A program made the translations under genes and the position numbers. Of a stretch of DNA of 64,000 nucleotides, positions 37,397-46,087 are shown piece by piece. Location of the stretch: assembly GCF_004801395.1 (NCBI RefSeq), contig NZ_SSOA01000001.1, positions 372,001 to 436,000 on the forward strand. The letters run 5' to 3'. Within the stretch, counting starts at the first letter, position 1; each line of letters opens with the position of its first letter. The DNA comes from Gillisella terrae (GTDB taxonomy: Bacteria > Pseudomonadota > Alphaproteobacteria > Rhizobiales > Rhizobiaceae). The notes below the pieces were generated by a model. That model worked only from the letters and a program-made list of their open reading frames with translations. It made no database searches and had not been told where the DNA came from.

Positions 37397-38640
37397 GGCT
37401 TTTTCTCATAGATATGGAAACCGCCGTAAATGGCCGAACGATCCAGCGTGTTGAGCTGTTCCGAGCGCTCTTTGAGATAGGTCCACTGGTCTGCTATTGC
37501 ATCCGAAATGCGGCCCTCAATAACGCTTTTTTCGGCGGCGGTACGGAAAATAACGCGTGCGCCTTGGTCTGCCGTGCGGGTGATTTCCGTCCAAAGATCA
37601 TTCAGCTGATCATTGGTCATCCAGTCTTGTGCATCCAGCAGAATAAAGCGGTCAACCGAGCTTGCGGGCTTGGTGGATAAAAGCTCGGTGTAGCTGGCGT
37701 GGTGCACCGTGACATTATCGGTATGGGCACGGATGGTGCTGTAATAATCGGCGCGCAGATAATCAGGCAGGCTGCCCTCATGAGCCTTGGGATAGCGACG
37801 GGCAAAGGCCTGCCAGGCAAAATAATTATCCTTGATCGAAAAGTGGCAGGCGAGCTTTTCCAGCCGTTGTTTGAGAACCGGGGCGATTGTGCCAGTTTCG
37901 GACACCGAGGCCAGTTCGTCATATTGCTGTGGCGGAATGCCAAGACCAAACAGCGAGCTTTTGCGGTTGGTCAGCCAGCGCACCAATGGGCGCTCAAAAA
38001 TCGGGGCGATGCGGGTGTCGAAGAAATGCCGCTGTTCCTCTATGGAGCGGCAACGGGTGATCTCTTCCAGCTTCACGCCATGCAGGCGGGCGAGAGCATG
38101 ACCGGCGGCAATGAAACGGCCCAACAGCCCGGTGCGATAGAAATTGCCATTGAAAACACTGATGCGGCGGCGACCAAGCGGGCTGCGCTGGTTCCAGTAG
38201 CGAAGGGTGCTGCTATCCAGATGCGGGGCAACGTAGCGATCAAACATGGTGGCATTGGTGCGGGCATTGTCCGAGCCCAGCAGCCGCACGACCGCCATAT
38301 GGTCTGGCAGATGCCGAAAGGCGGCAAGCTTCATGCGGTTGAGCGCAATATGGTGGGGGTTGAGATCGACCACATCAATGCTTTCCGGTGCGCGGGAAAG
38401 ATAGGCCAGCATGTTGCAGCCGCCAGAACCGATGGTGACGATGCGATGGCCGGGGGCAAGCGCCATGGCCTGCATATCCACATCCGGGTCTTCCCAGATT
38501 TGCGGATAGACAAGGCCGGAAAACAGGATGCCAAACAGCCGCTCCGACAGGCCCTTGGCAGAAAGAGCGCTGTGCTGGAGAAGGGCTGATTTCAGCTTTT
38601 CATTTTTGCGAAAACCCGCATCAGGAACAAATTCGGTCAT
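37393..38640 (-). CDS. btaA: Betaine-lipid synthase BtaA (diacylglycerol 3-amino-3-carboxypropyltransferase)
   Basis: 415 residues from the ATG at 38640 (MTEFVPDAGFRKNEKL); the upstream extension is not homologous. The DUF3419/BtaA pattern is clear: FSGLVYPQIWEDPDVDMQAM, then the SAM-binding IVTIGSGGCNMLAYLS and VVDLNPHHIALN, and FILLDAQDWM near the end. BtaA moves the 3-amino-3-carboxypropyl group of SAM to diacylglycerol, the first step of DGTS synthesis. A Pho-box-like site stands 47 bases upstream, in agreement with the known phosphate control of this pathway. Confidence 0.95.
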   Translation of the reverse strand: MTEFVPDAGFRKNEKLKSALLQHSALSAKGLSERLFGILFSGLVYPQIWEDPDVDMQAMALAPGHRIVTIGSGGCNMLAYLSRAPESIDVVDLNPHHIALNRMKLAAFRHLPDHMAVVRLLGSDNARTNATMFDRYVAPHLDSSTLRYWNQRSPLGRRRISVFNGNFYRTGLLGRFIAAGHALARLHGVKLEEITRCRSIEEQRHFFDTRIAPIFERPLVRWLTNRKSSLFGLGIPPQQYDELASVSETGTIAPVLKQRLEKLACHFSIKDNYFAWQAFARRYPKAHEGSLPDYLRADYYSTIRAHTDNVTVHHASYTELLSTKPASSVDRFILLDAQDWMTNDQLNDLWTEITRTADQGARVIFRTAAEKSVIEGRISDAIADQWTYLKERSEQLNTLDRSAIYGGFHIYEKKP

Positions 38641-38686
38641 GGTCTTTGGGCCCTGTGTCACGTTCCGGTTTGGATAGTGGGTCTCT

Positions 38687-38704
38687 AATACAGTTTGATG
38701 ACGG
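38687..38704 (-). promoter_or_regulatory. Pho-box-like site upstream of btaA
   Basis: Minus strand reads CCGTCAT-CAAA-CTGTATT, two 7-base half sites with an 11-base period. Each differs at one base from the CTGTCAT half site of the PhoB box. It lies 47 bases upstream of the btaA start, and 102 bases before the start of the divergent serine-hydrolase gene, so it could serve both. Confidence 0.65.
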
Positions 38705-38805
38705 GGGCTGTTGACGAGCTGGAAGAGGAAAATTCTGATGGATTTTTCTATCAAATCGCCGCGTTGCTTTGTAACCATGGCGAGATGAGGGATGGAGTGA
38801 GCGAA

Positions 38806-40185
38806 ATGTCGGTGGTGATTCGAAGATTGAAACTGGCGTCCATAGGCATTGCTGCACTGGTGATGGGTGGTGCTGGCTGGCTGGCTGTTGCGCCGCCCGA
38901 GATCTTGCGCGTTGGAACTGGCTATGCGGCCAAGATTGTCTGCTCCAATGTGTTTATCGCCGATCGCGATCCCAACGCGGTTTTGCAGGAGGATGTTCAA
39001 GCCGCGCAAAACCCGGCCCTGAAGCTCTTGCACCAGACTGTGGATCGAAAGGCCAATACCGTAACCACCTACTTTCTGGGTGTGTTCGCACCCAGCATCG
39101 CGCTCTATCGCCCCGGTCTTGGCTGCGCCAATGTGGTAGACGGGCACGTGGATGAGGCCCAAAAGATTACCTTGCCTGCGGCAGACATTGCCCCCGCCAA
39201 AGCTGTGGCCAGCACAGCACCATGGCCAGAGGGCATGGGGGCCGCACAATCTGATCCGGCGTTAAAGGCCATTTTTGCCGATCCTGCCTTGATGGGGCAG
39301 GGCATGCGCGCCGTGCTGGTGATGCGGGGTGGCAAACTGATTGGTGAGGCTTATGGCAAGGGTTTTGGCCCTGCCACGCCGCTTCTGGGTTGGTCGATGA
39401 CCAAAACAGTCACCGCCGTTCTGGTTGGACTACGGGTTCAGGCCGGGGCGATGAGGCTAGATCAGGATCACCTTTTTCCCCAATGGAACAATGATGGCCG
39501 TTCCGCCATCAAGCTTTCGGATTTGATGGCGATGCAAAGCGGCCTGTTGTTCAATGAGGATTATAGCGATCTCGCCGATGTGACCCGCATGTTGTATCTG
39601 GAGCGTGATCAGGTTGGCTTTGTCGCCAGCCGCCCGTTGATCGCCAAGCCGGGGACGACATTCAGCTATTCGACCGGCTCGGCGGTTCTGGTGTCGCGCT
39701 TGTGGATGAACAGCTTGCCAACGCAGGCGGATGCGCTTCGCTATCCCAAGGACGCCTTGTTCAGTCCGCTTGGCATGACCAGTGCCGTGCTGGAGGCAGA
39801 TGAGAACGGCACGTTTGGTGGCGGCTCTTATCTCTACGCCACGGCGCGCGACTGGGGCAAATTTGCGCAAATGCTGTTGCAGGATGGTGTGTGGAACGGC
39901 AAGCGCGTACTGCCCATTGGCTATCTGGGCATGATGCAGCAGCCAACCAAAGCCTCAGACGGGATCTATACTAGAGGATTCATGTGGCGTGTGGGGCCTC
40001 AGCCCAGCGCGCAATCAGAAGCAGGGCTGCCAGCCGATACCGTTTGGTTGCAGGGTCATGATGGCCAAACAATTGCGATCATACCGTCTGCCAGCCTGAT
40101 CGTCTTGCGCATGGGCTTAACGCCACTCAGCGTGGGTTATAAGCCACAGAATCTATTAAGGGCGGTGATCGCCGCCCTTCAATAA
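38806..40185 (+). CDS. Serine hydrolase of the beta-lactamase (class C-like) family
   Basis: 459 residues from the ATG at 38806, with GGAG 8 bases upstream; the frame opens at 38695 but without family sequence. An N-terminal hydrophobic segment (IGIAALVMGGAGWLAV) exports or anchors it. Active-site motifs are SMTK (SxxK) in LLGWSMTKTVTAVL, the Y-x-N-like FSYSTGSA and, near the end, GHDGQ in place of KTG. The family includes esterases, D-aminopeptidases and beta-lactamases; the DTVWLQGHDGQ end suggests an esterase-type member. It is divergent from btaA and shares a control region with it. Confidence 0.88.
   Translation: MSVVIRRLKLASIGIAALVMGGAGWLAVAPPEILRVGTGYAAKIVCSNVFIADRDPNAVLQEDVQAAQNPALKLLHQTVDRKANTVTTYFLGVFAPSIALYRPGLGCANVVDGHVDEAQKITLPAADIAPAKAVASTAPWPEGMGAAQSDPALKAIFADPALMGQGMRAVLVMRGGKLIGEAYGKGFGPATPLLGWSMTKTVTAVLVGLRVQAGAMRLDQDHLFPQWNNDGRSAIKLSDLMAMQSGLLFNEDYSDLADVTRMLYLERDQVGFVASRPLIAKPGTTFSYSTGSAVLVSRLWMNSLPTQADALRYPKDALFSPLGMTSAVLEADENGTFGGGSYLYATARDWGKFAQMLLQDGVWNGKRVLPIGYLGMMQQPTKASDGIYTRGFMWRVGPQPSAQSEAGLPADTVWLQGHDGQTIAIIPSASLIVLRMGLTPLSVGYKPQNLLRAVIAALQ
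40158..40179. terminator. Hairpin at the end of the serine-hydrolase gene, possible bidirectional terminator
   Basis: AAGGGCGG-TGATCG-CCGCCCTT is a perfect 8-bp stem overlapping the last codons, between two converging genes. T-runs are short on both sides, so the role is inferred from position. Confidence 0.45.
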
Positions 40186-40216
40186 GAATAGGATGGGGGA
40201 GGGGTGACCAAATCGT

Positions 40217-41185
40217 CTATTGAAGATAATTGGTCATGCCCTTGCGCTTGGCATCGTTATAATAGCCTCGGGCATAGAGGCGCACGGCATTGTCATTGTT
40301 GTTCTCTGCAACCATCCAAGCACCACGAAGATATTTGATCGCATATTTCAGGTTGGTTTCAGGATCAAACAGACCTTCCGGCTTGCCTTCATAGCCAAGG
40401 CCACGGGCCGTATTATAGCGAATTTGCATCAGGCCATAATTGCCACGGTGGTAAGCAGATGGGTTATAGCGGCTTTCACGGCGAATGACGCGGTGAATCA
40501 GCTCTGATGGCATGTTGTAAATTGCAGCATATTTATTGACGAGACCATTGATAACAGTCGGTCCCTTACTTTCCGAACCCGATGCGGACCCCAAAGGCTG
40601 CGTGGTGGGTTCGCTTGTGTCAAATTGTGCGTCCAGCGTGGCAAAGGACACCAGAACCGGCTTTGCTGTTGCAGTTGCAGCAGCCAGACGCGGAGACGCA
40701 TCCCCTAGCGATGCTGGCCGTGGCATCGGAATGGCTGATTGCAAGGCAATCACATCCGGCTGTAGCGCTTCGCTCTCAAGACCAATTGGCTGGTCCTCAC
40801 TGACACTGGCGGGTGCATTGGCGCTGGTGACGGAAGCAACCGTAGGGCCAAGAGATCCCAGATTTGATTCATGCGGGTTGGCCTGCGGAATTGGGCCTTG
40901 CCCTGCTGCCAGATCAATCGCCGCCGAGGCGGCATTGCCCTGCTTTGTCGAAGCCAATGCTGCAACAGCAGATTGGGATGCATTGGCTGGAGACGCTGTG
41001 TCTCCTGTTGCCGATGCAGTTTGTGCGGTCGTATTTGCGGATGCAGCGGCAGCAACCTGACTGGTCATCGGTTTGGGTGCCAGGTTTGCCTTGGCACTCT
41101 CATTTGCGCCTGTGCAACTCGAAAGGGCAGCAACGATTGCAGCAGTAAAACTGAGTGTAATCGCGCGGTCCGTTTTCGCTGTCAT
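40217..41185 (-). CDS. SLT-domain lytic transglycosylase lipoprotein
   Basis: 322 residues. A lipoprotein signal (AAIVAALSSC) gives Cys24 as the lipid site. A long linker (about residues 25-205) rich in Ala, Ser, Thr and Pro leads to a C-terminal SLT domain: IHRVIRRESRYNPSAYH with the catalytic Glu, GNYGLMQIRYNTARGLGYEG, and NLKYAIKYLRGAW. It would be a membrane-bound enzyme spanning the periplasm. There is no peptidoglycan-binding module. Confidence 0.9.
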   Translation of the reverse strand: MTAKTDRAITLSFTAAIVAALSSCTGANESAKANLAPKPMTSQVAAAASANTTAQTASATGDTASPANASQSAVAALASTKQGNAASAAIDLAAGQGPIPQANPHESNLGSLGPTVASVTSANAPASVSEDQPIGLESEALQPDVIALQSAIPMPRPASLGDASPRLAAATATAKPVLVSFATLDAQFDTSEPTTQPLGSASGSESKGPTVINGLVNKYAAIYNMPSELIHRVIRRESRYNPSAYHRGNYGLMQIRYNTARGLGYEGKPEGLFDPETNLKYAIKYLRGAWMVAENNNDNAVRLYARGYYNDAKRKGMTNYLQ

Positions 41186-41300
41186 ACGTCTGTCCGTCGG
41201 CTATTGAAACGAGCGAGGATTTGACCCCTCTGACGGACTATTAACATCTGATTCACAAATTTGACAGCCCCTTTAATGCCGAAGTTTTGATTAGCTGTGG

Positions 41301-41936
41301 TCAGGCGGCAATTTTTCTAAATCCGGCACTGACGGAGCGGGCCGAAATCAGCATGGTTTTGCCGTTTGGCGGGGCCAATTTGCGCACGGAGCGTTTGCGG
41401 ATGATACGGTCGATCACTTTTGCAAAAATGGCCTGATAGAGGCAGGTCACCGTGGCAATTGCGGCAAAAATGCCCGCCAAATTCAAGAAATCTCGGCCTT
41501 GTGGCAAAAAGACAACTCCCAACTGGGTGGCCATGGCCAGCAGAAAAATCACCGTGCGAGCATCCAATGCGCAGGCAGCGACGCCCTGCGACACAATGAC
41601 CGCAAAGGATTTGTTTGCTATATTGTCATTATCTGCAACTGGGCCGATATGAAGAGGAGCTTTCCACAGCCTGAGAGCAACAAGCATAAGGGCCGCCATG
41701 CCCAGCCATTGCAGATGTTGCACCGCAATTGCCCCGGCATTCACCAGGCTTTGCACAGCCGCAAACACCGCCGTCGCGGCGATGCCATAGCCCGCTACGC
41801 AGCCCAGCACGCAAAAGCCCGCAAGTTTTGCTCCGCCTGCGCGCCTGCACTCGACAATGCGTTTCGCCGCCCGTCCGGGCACAGCCAGAAAGGCGGCGGA
41901 TGTGACGGCATAGAGCAGCCAGTCCTGAAGTTGCAT
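41301..41936 (-). CDS. LysE/RhtB-like membrane transporter, divergent
   Basis: 211 residues with about five hydrophobic segments in the LysE-like arrangement and a basic C-terminal tail. The N-terminal family signature PGP is replaced by AVPGRAAKRIVECRRAGG, which keeps only part of the pattern, so the assignment to amino-acid exporters is tentative. The C-terminal 25 residues are an added basic tail (RIIRKRSVRKLAPP). No regulator gene of the ArgP type is adjacent. Confidence 0.65.
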   Translation of the reverse strand: MQLQDWLLYAVTSAAFLAVPGRAAKRIVECRRAGGAKLAGFCVLGCVAGYGIAATAVFAAVQSLVNAGAIAVQHLQWLGMAALMLVALRLWKAPLHIGPVADNDNIANKSFAVIVSQGVAACALDARTVIFLLAMATQLGVVFLPQGRDFLNLAGIFAAIATVTCLYQAIFAKVIDRIIRKRSVRKLAPPNGKTMLISARSVSAGFRKIAA

Positions 41937-41990
41937 GGGCTTCTCCTCTCCTCTTCACAGGACAAGAGACGTCACCGCATGGCTGAGGCA

Positions 41991-43205
41991 TCAAGCTGCC
42001 GGGCGAAACTTTTGTCCTAGGTGATCCATAACATCTTTAAACCACGGTGTGTTCAAATCAAATGCCTTGCCGCCCTTTATCCGAGGAAATTCGATGGCGC
42101 GAAGCTTGCCGCCCTGATCTTCATCATGGCCGGTCACGCCAGATACACCGTTCAGACCACTTTCAACGGCCAGATCCACCATGCTTTGAATGAGGCGCAG
42201 ATCCTCGTGATTGGCGGGGGCAGAGCGGGCATAATAGCCAGATTTTTGCACCATCGAACGCTCGGCCTGCAAAAGCTTGGCAAAATGCTGCTGGAACCAG
42301 CCGCCGACATTGATTTTGTCGAGCTGGACGTGGCCAAAGGCATCACGCTTGATTTCTTCTCCAGCCGCTTCACGATCTGCAATGATCTCGTCCATGCAGG
42401 CCCCTTCCGACACAAACAGTGTCACAAAGCCGGTCTTGTCCATCATCTCCTTGAGGCGTTCCGCTTCGCTCTCCATATCGAAATGGGTTTCGGGCAGATA
42501 CAATCCATCGATATTCTTCAGCGCCTCATTCATCATGAAGCCTTCGACATATTCATTGTGCTTGATACGCTGAATATAGGCACGGGCGGTTGCTGCTGTC
42601 AGCCATCCACAATGGCGGCCCATGACTTCATGAATAACCAATGTGCGCGGAGCAGCGCTTTGTTCGTTGGAGACATTGTCAAAAAAGCGCGCGCCAACCT
42701 CTGCCGCTGTCCAGGCACCCAGTGATTGCTTGATGGGCACCACATCATTGTCCACCGTTTTGGGCAGGCCCACAACGGTGAGGTCATAGCCATTCGCGCC
42801 AAGATAGGCGGCGAGATCGGCCGCCGTGGTATTGGTGTCGTCGCCGCCAATGGTGTGCAGAATGGTGATGCCGTCGGCAGCCAGCCGCTCGGCCGCCACC
42901 TGAAGCGGGTTTTGACCTTCCTTGATCAAACCGCGCTTGACGCAATCGGCAACATTGGTGAGCTTGACGCGGCTGTTGCCAATCGGCGATCCACCGTAGC
43001 GGTGCAGAACATGGGCCTGCTCGCGCATATGCTGGTTGATCTCGATCTTGTAATCCATCAGCAAGCCGCGATAGCCGGATTTATAGGCAATGATGTCGGC
43101 GTCAGGCGCAATATCGGTGTAGCGTTCGATCAATCCGCCAACAGCAGACGAAAGGCAGGGTGCGAGCCCGCCTGCGGTGAGAAGCGCAACTTTGGTCTTG
43201 GCCAT
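41991..43205 (-). CDS. Pyrophosphate-dependent 6-phosphofructokinase
   Basis: 404 residues. LLTAGGLAPCLSSAVGG at the start and GGDDTNTTA mark the PPi-type phosphofructokinase family; the Asp pair GGDD, in place of GGDG, is the hallmark of pyrophosphate rather than ATP as phosphate donor. The catalytic motif is VGLPKTVDNDVVP. The enzyme interconverts fructose 6-phosphate and fructose 1,6-bisphosphate reversibly. Rhizobia generally lack ATP-PFK and use the Entner-Doudoroff route, so the enzyme may work mostly in gluconeogenesis. GAAGGAG lies 6 bases before the ATG. Confidence 0.92.
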   Translation of the reverse strand: MAKTKVALLTAGGLAPCLSSAVGGLIERYTDIAPDADIIAYKSGYRGLLMDYKIEINQHMREQAHVLHRYGGSPIGNSRVKLTNVADCVKRGLIKEGQNPLQVAAERLAADGITILHTIGGDDTNTTAADLAAYLGANGYDLTVVGLPKTVDNDVVPIKQSLGAWTAAEVGARFFDNVSNEQSAAPRTLVIHEVMGRHCGWLTAATARAYIQRIKHNEYVEGFMMNEALKNIDGLYLPETHFDMESEAERLKEMMDKTGFVTLFVSEGACMDEIIADREAAGEEIKRDAFGHVQLDKINVGGWFQQHFAKLLQAERSMVQKSGYYARSAPANHEDLRLIQSMVDLAVESGLNGVSGVTGHDEDQGGKLRAIEFPRIKGGKAFDLNTPWFKDVMDHLGQKFRPAA

Positions 43206-43665
43206 GTATTCTCCTTCAAGCGATCAATCATTGCCGCCGCAGAGCGTTGTGCGCAAATGTCTTTTGCGGATTTGCGAGCAGGCACATGTGTTGCAGCGGG
43301 CAAGTGTGTTACAAAAGATAGAGCATTGCAGTGTCCCGGCGAGATGCCACTTTGCTCAAAGATGGTTATGCTGGGCCATGGATGCGATAGCGCAGGCAGC
43401 CTGTAAAGGAAAAAATCGTTTAAAATCCGAAGTTTCGCTGAAATTTCATAAAGCGATGCGTTTCAATCGTTTCAAATATCACCCATCATTTGTGGGTGAT
43501 TGTGGATAAGTCACCAGCAGCCTGTCTTGCAAAATAATCCTGCGTATTGCCAGTTTTGTTCATGGAGTATTCAGATAATGCTTCTTTGATTGTGAACAAA
43601 GTTTAATCAAAATCCTGAGTGTGCCGGTCTTGCTTTTCGGCTGCTAATTTGGTCAAGCTGTCAAC
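43206..43665. other. 460-base divergent intergenic region
   Basis: No coding signal on either strand. It must hold the promoters of the PPi-PFK gene (minus) and the TerB/J-domain gene (plus). A hairpin ATCACCCA-TCATTTG-TGGGTGAT lies at 43478-43500 with no T-run. The stretch 43400-43470 is AT-rich. I recognise no operator. Confidence 0.5.
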
Positions 43666-44403
43666 ATGATGTTTGATTTTAGCTGCCTGCAATTATCGTC
43701 TTTATGGGAACGGCTGGTGAGCGCGGTGAGCGACGCGGCTGGCACTGCCCTGTCGTCGCTTGTCGATGCGATCCGCACGATGTTTGAGGGCGATCCCGAA
43801 ACGCGCAGGCGCGTGTCCTTTTCTGTTGCCATCATTGCCCTGTCCGCCAAGATGGCTAAGGCCGATGGTATTGTCTCGCAGGCCGAGGTCAATGCCTTTC
43901 GCAGCATTTTCGAATTTCCACCTGAAGAAGCGCGCAATGTGGCAAGGCTCTATAACCTCGCCAAGCAGGATATTGCTGGCTATGAGGCCTATGCTGAAAA
44001 GCTCGCCAATCTGTGCGGTTCACGCACCAAGGGCTGCCCGATCCTGGAAGAGATTGTCGATGCGCTGTTTCACATTGCCACGGCCGATGGACTGATTCAC
44101 GAAAAGGAAATGGCCTTCCTGAGTCGGATTGCCGAGATTTTCGAAATCGGTGAAGATCGGTTTGAGGCCATTGCTGCACGGCATCTGACATTGGATCACG
44201 ATCCTTATGGCATTCTGGGCGTGTCACGCAGCGATGATTTCAGCACCATCCGCAAGCGCTATCGCACTTTGGCTTCCGAACATCATCCTGATATGCTTTA
44301 TGCGCGTGGCTTGCCCGTGGAAATGCATGCGGCAGCGCATCAGCGTATGGCCGCCTTCAACGCCGCCTATGCTGCGATTGAAAAGGAACGTCGGGCTGCA
44401 TGA
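43666..44403 (+). CDS. TerB plus J-domain protein (DjlA-like co-chaperone)
   Basis: 245 residues. A TerB/DjlA-type helical domain (about residues 45-165: SFSVAIIALSAKMAKADGIVSQAEV, VDALFHIATADGLIHEKE) is followed by a C-terminal J domain (about 180-240: DPYGILGVSRSDDFSTIRKRYRTLASEHHPDM). The J-domain HPD is present in EHHPDM. It would stimulate DnaK. There is no membrane segment, unlike E. coli DjlA. The last base of the coding frame overlaps the amidase start (ATGA), so they form one transcript. Confidence 0.9.
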   Translation: MMFDFSCLQLSSLWERLVSAVSDAAGTALSSLVDAIRTMFEGDPETRRRVSFSVAIIALSAKMAKADGIVSQAEVNAFRSIFEFPPEEARNVARLYNLAKQDIAGYEAYAEKLANLCGSRTKGCPILEEIVDALFHIATADGLIHEKEMAFLSRIAEIFEIGEDRFEAIAARHLTLDHDPYGILGVSRSDDFSTIRKRYRTLASEHHPDMLYARGLPVEMHAAAHQRMAAFNAAYAAIEKERRAA

Positions 44404-45158
44404 CTGATTTGAAGGCTGATTATTCGGGCGCGGAGGTCATTGCATCTCCGAACCACGGGGAGCGCGTAGACATTGCGGCCCCTGATACCATCATTTTACA
44501 TTATACCGGCATGCCGAGTGAAGAAGCGGCGATTTCCTGGCTTTGCAATCCTGAAAGCCAGGTGTCCAGCCACTATCTTGTGCGCGAAAACGGTGATGTG
44601 GTGCAAATGGTGTCTGAGAGTCGCCGCGCCTGGCACGCCGGTAAAAGCTTCTGGGCGGGCGCCACCGATATCAATTCGCGCTCCATCGGCATTGAAATTG
44701 CTAATGCCGGACATCCGGACCTGCCAGATTATCCGCAAAAACAGATTGAAGCCGTTGCGCAATTGTGTCTGGATTGTGCAAAACGGTGGTCTATCACTCC
44801 CGATCGGGTGCTGGCGCACTCCGATATTGCCCCTGTTCGCAAGGTTGATCCGGGCGAACATTTCCCTTGGGATCGGCTGCATCAAATGGGGGTTGGACAT
44901 TGGGTTGAGCCAGCGCCTATGGGCGGTGGGCGCTTCTTTAGTCAAGGCGATCGTGGTCAGCCGATTGAGGCTTTGCAGTCCATGCTGTCATTCTATGGCT
45001 ATAATATTGAAATAAATGGCGAATTTAACGAAGAGACTGTTGGCGTCGTCAAAAGTTTTCAGCTGCATTTTCGGCAAGCAAGAGTTGATGGCGTCGCCGA
45101 TTCCTCGACCATCGATACCTTGCATCGCTTGCTGGTATCACTGCCGCGTTTTGCCTGA
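44400..45158 (+). CDS. N-acetylmuramoyl-L-alanine amidase (AmpD-like) with peptidoglycan-binding domain
   Basis: 252 residues. The amidase_2 domain has IILHYTGM (first zinc His), SSHYLVRENGDVVQMV, INSRSIGIEIANAG with the catalytic Glu, and HSDIAPVRKVDPGEHFPW with the last zinc ligands. A peptidoglycan-binding domain ends the protein (SQGDRGQPIEALQSMLSFYGY). There is no signal peptide, so it is probably the cytoplasmic recycling amidase that trims anhydro-muropeptides, as AmpD does. It overlaps the TerB/J-domain gene by four bases. Confidence 0.9.
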   Translation: MTDLKADYSGAEVIASPNHGERVDIAAPDTIILHYTGMPSEEAAISWLCNPESQVSSHYLVRENGDVVQMVSESRRAWHAGKSFWAGATDINSRSIGIEIANAGHPDLPDYPQKQIEAVAQLCLDCAKRWSITPDRVLAHSDIAPVRKVDPGEHFPWDRLHQMGVGHWVEPAPMGGGRFFSQGDRGQPIEALQSMLSFYGYNIEINGEFNEETVGVVKSFQLHFRQARVDGVADSSTIDTLHRLLVSLPRFA

Positions 45159-45170
45159 TTGCTGAAACAT

Positions 45171-45195
45171 GGGCCGCGCGGATGCGGCCCTGTTT
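45171..45195 (+). terminator. Terminator-like hairpin after the amidase gene
   Basis: GGGCCGC-GCGGAT-GCGGCCC is a perfect 7-bp stem followed by TGTTT only, 12 bases past the stop. The T-run is weak. Confidence 0.55.
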
Positions 45196-45419
45196 GCAAG
45201 CCAAAAATCATAAAATTTTGCTCGGCCATAGGATTTCCTTATTGCGGCTGTTTAACAAACTCGCTGAACGGCGGGTTTGACTTCACCAGATGATGTCTTC
45301 CGCAATTATCAACGATGAGGGTGATGTAAATCTTCGCTTTTACAAAAGCGGCGACATGGAGAAGCTTTGACTATGCTTGTCTTTATTTCGAACCCTTTGA
45401 CTGGAGACTGAACCTTTTC

Positions 45420-45977
45420 ATGAAAACGCATCTTTTTGCTGCTGCGGCATGCCTCGCTATCACTTTGCCTGCTGGCTCCTATGCTCATGCGAATGAGACC
45501 GCAAAAATCCCATCTTTGATGGACATGCTGGGCGGAGACAAGGATCAATCAAGCGAGAAGGAGATTGACAGCAATTCGGGTGCAGAGCGCACCAGCGGCA
45601 CGGTGCCGTATCACGCGCTGATTTCATCCTACTCCAAGCAATATGGCGTCTCGCCACAACTGGCGAAAGCTGTGATCAAGATCGAGAGCAATTTTAACGC
45701 CAAGGCCAGAGGGCGTCATGGAGAAGTTGGCCTGATGCAGATCAAGCCCGCCACGGCCCGCGCCATGGGCTATACCGGCAGCACGGCAGGCCTCTACGAC
45801 CCGGCCACAAACCTGAAATACGGGATCAAGTATCTGGCCATGGCCAACCAGCTGGGTGGCGGCGATATGTGCAGCGCAATTTTACGCTACAATGCCGGTC
45901 ATGGTGCGACCCGTATGAACCCGACCTCCAAACGCTATTGCGGCCAGGTTCAGGCGATGCTTGGCGACAAGGCCTGA
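45420..45977 (+). CDS. Small SLT-domain lytic transglycosylase
   Basis: 185 residues with a Sec signal peptide (HLFAAAACLAITLPAGSYAHA). The SLT domain starts at about residue 68: AKAVIKIESNFNAKARGRHGEVGLMQIKPATARAMGY, with the catalytic Glu in KIESNFN, then NLKYGIKYLAMANQL. Cysteines in DMCSAILRYN and KRYCGQ could form a disulfide. It is soluble and periplasmic. The gene ends 110 bases before the oxidoreductase gene, with a tandem near-repeat of GCCAATACCGCCTGC and GCCAACACCGCCTGC at 45988-46017 in between. Confidence 0.9.
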   Translation: MKTHLFAAAACLAITLPAGSYAHANETAKIPSLMDMLGGDKDQSSEKEIDSNSGAERTSGTVPYHALISSYSKQYGVSPQLAKAVIKIESNFNAKARGRHGEVGLMQIKPATARAMGYTGSTAGLYDPATNLKYGIKYLAMANQLGGGDMCSAILRYNAGHGATRMNPTSKRYCGQVQAMLGDKA

Positions 45978-46087
45978 TTCAATCCGCGCCAATACCGCCT
46001 GCGCCAACACCGCCTGCGGCAATGTTGCTGATGCGAAATCTGAACCGCCATGCTAGTTCTGCGCCATTGAATCGTTTGGGTGTTGAA

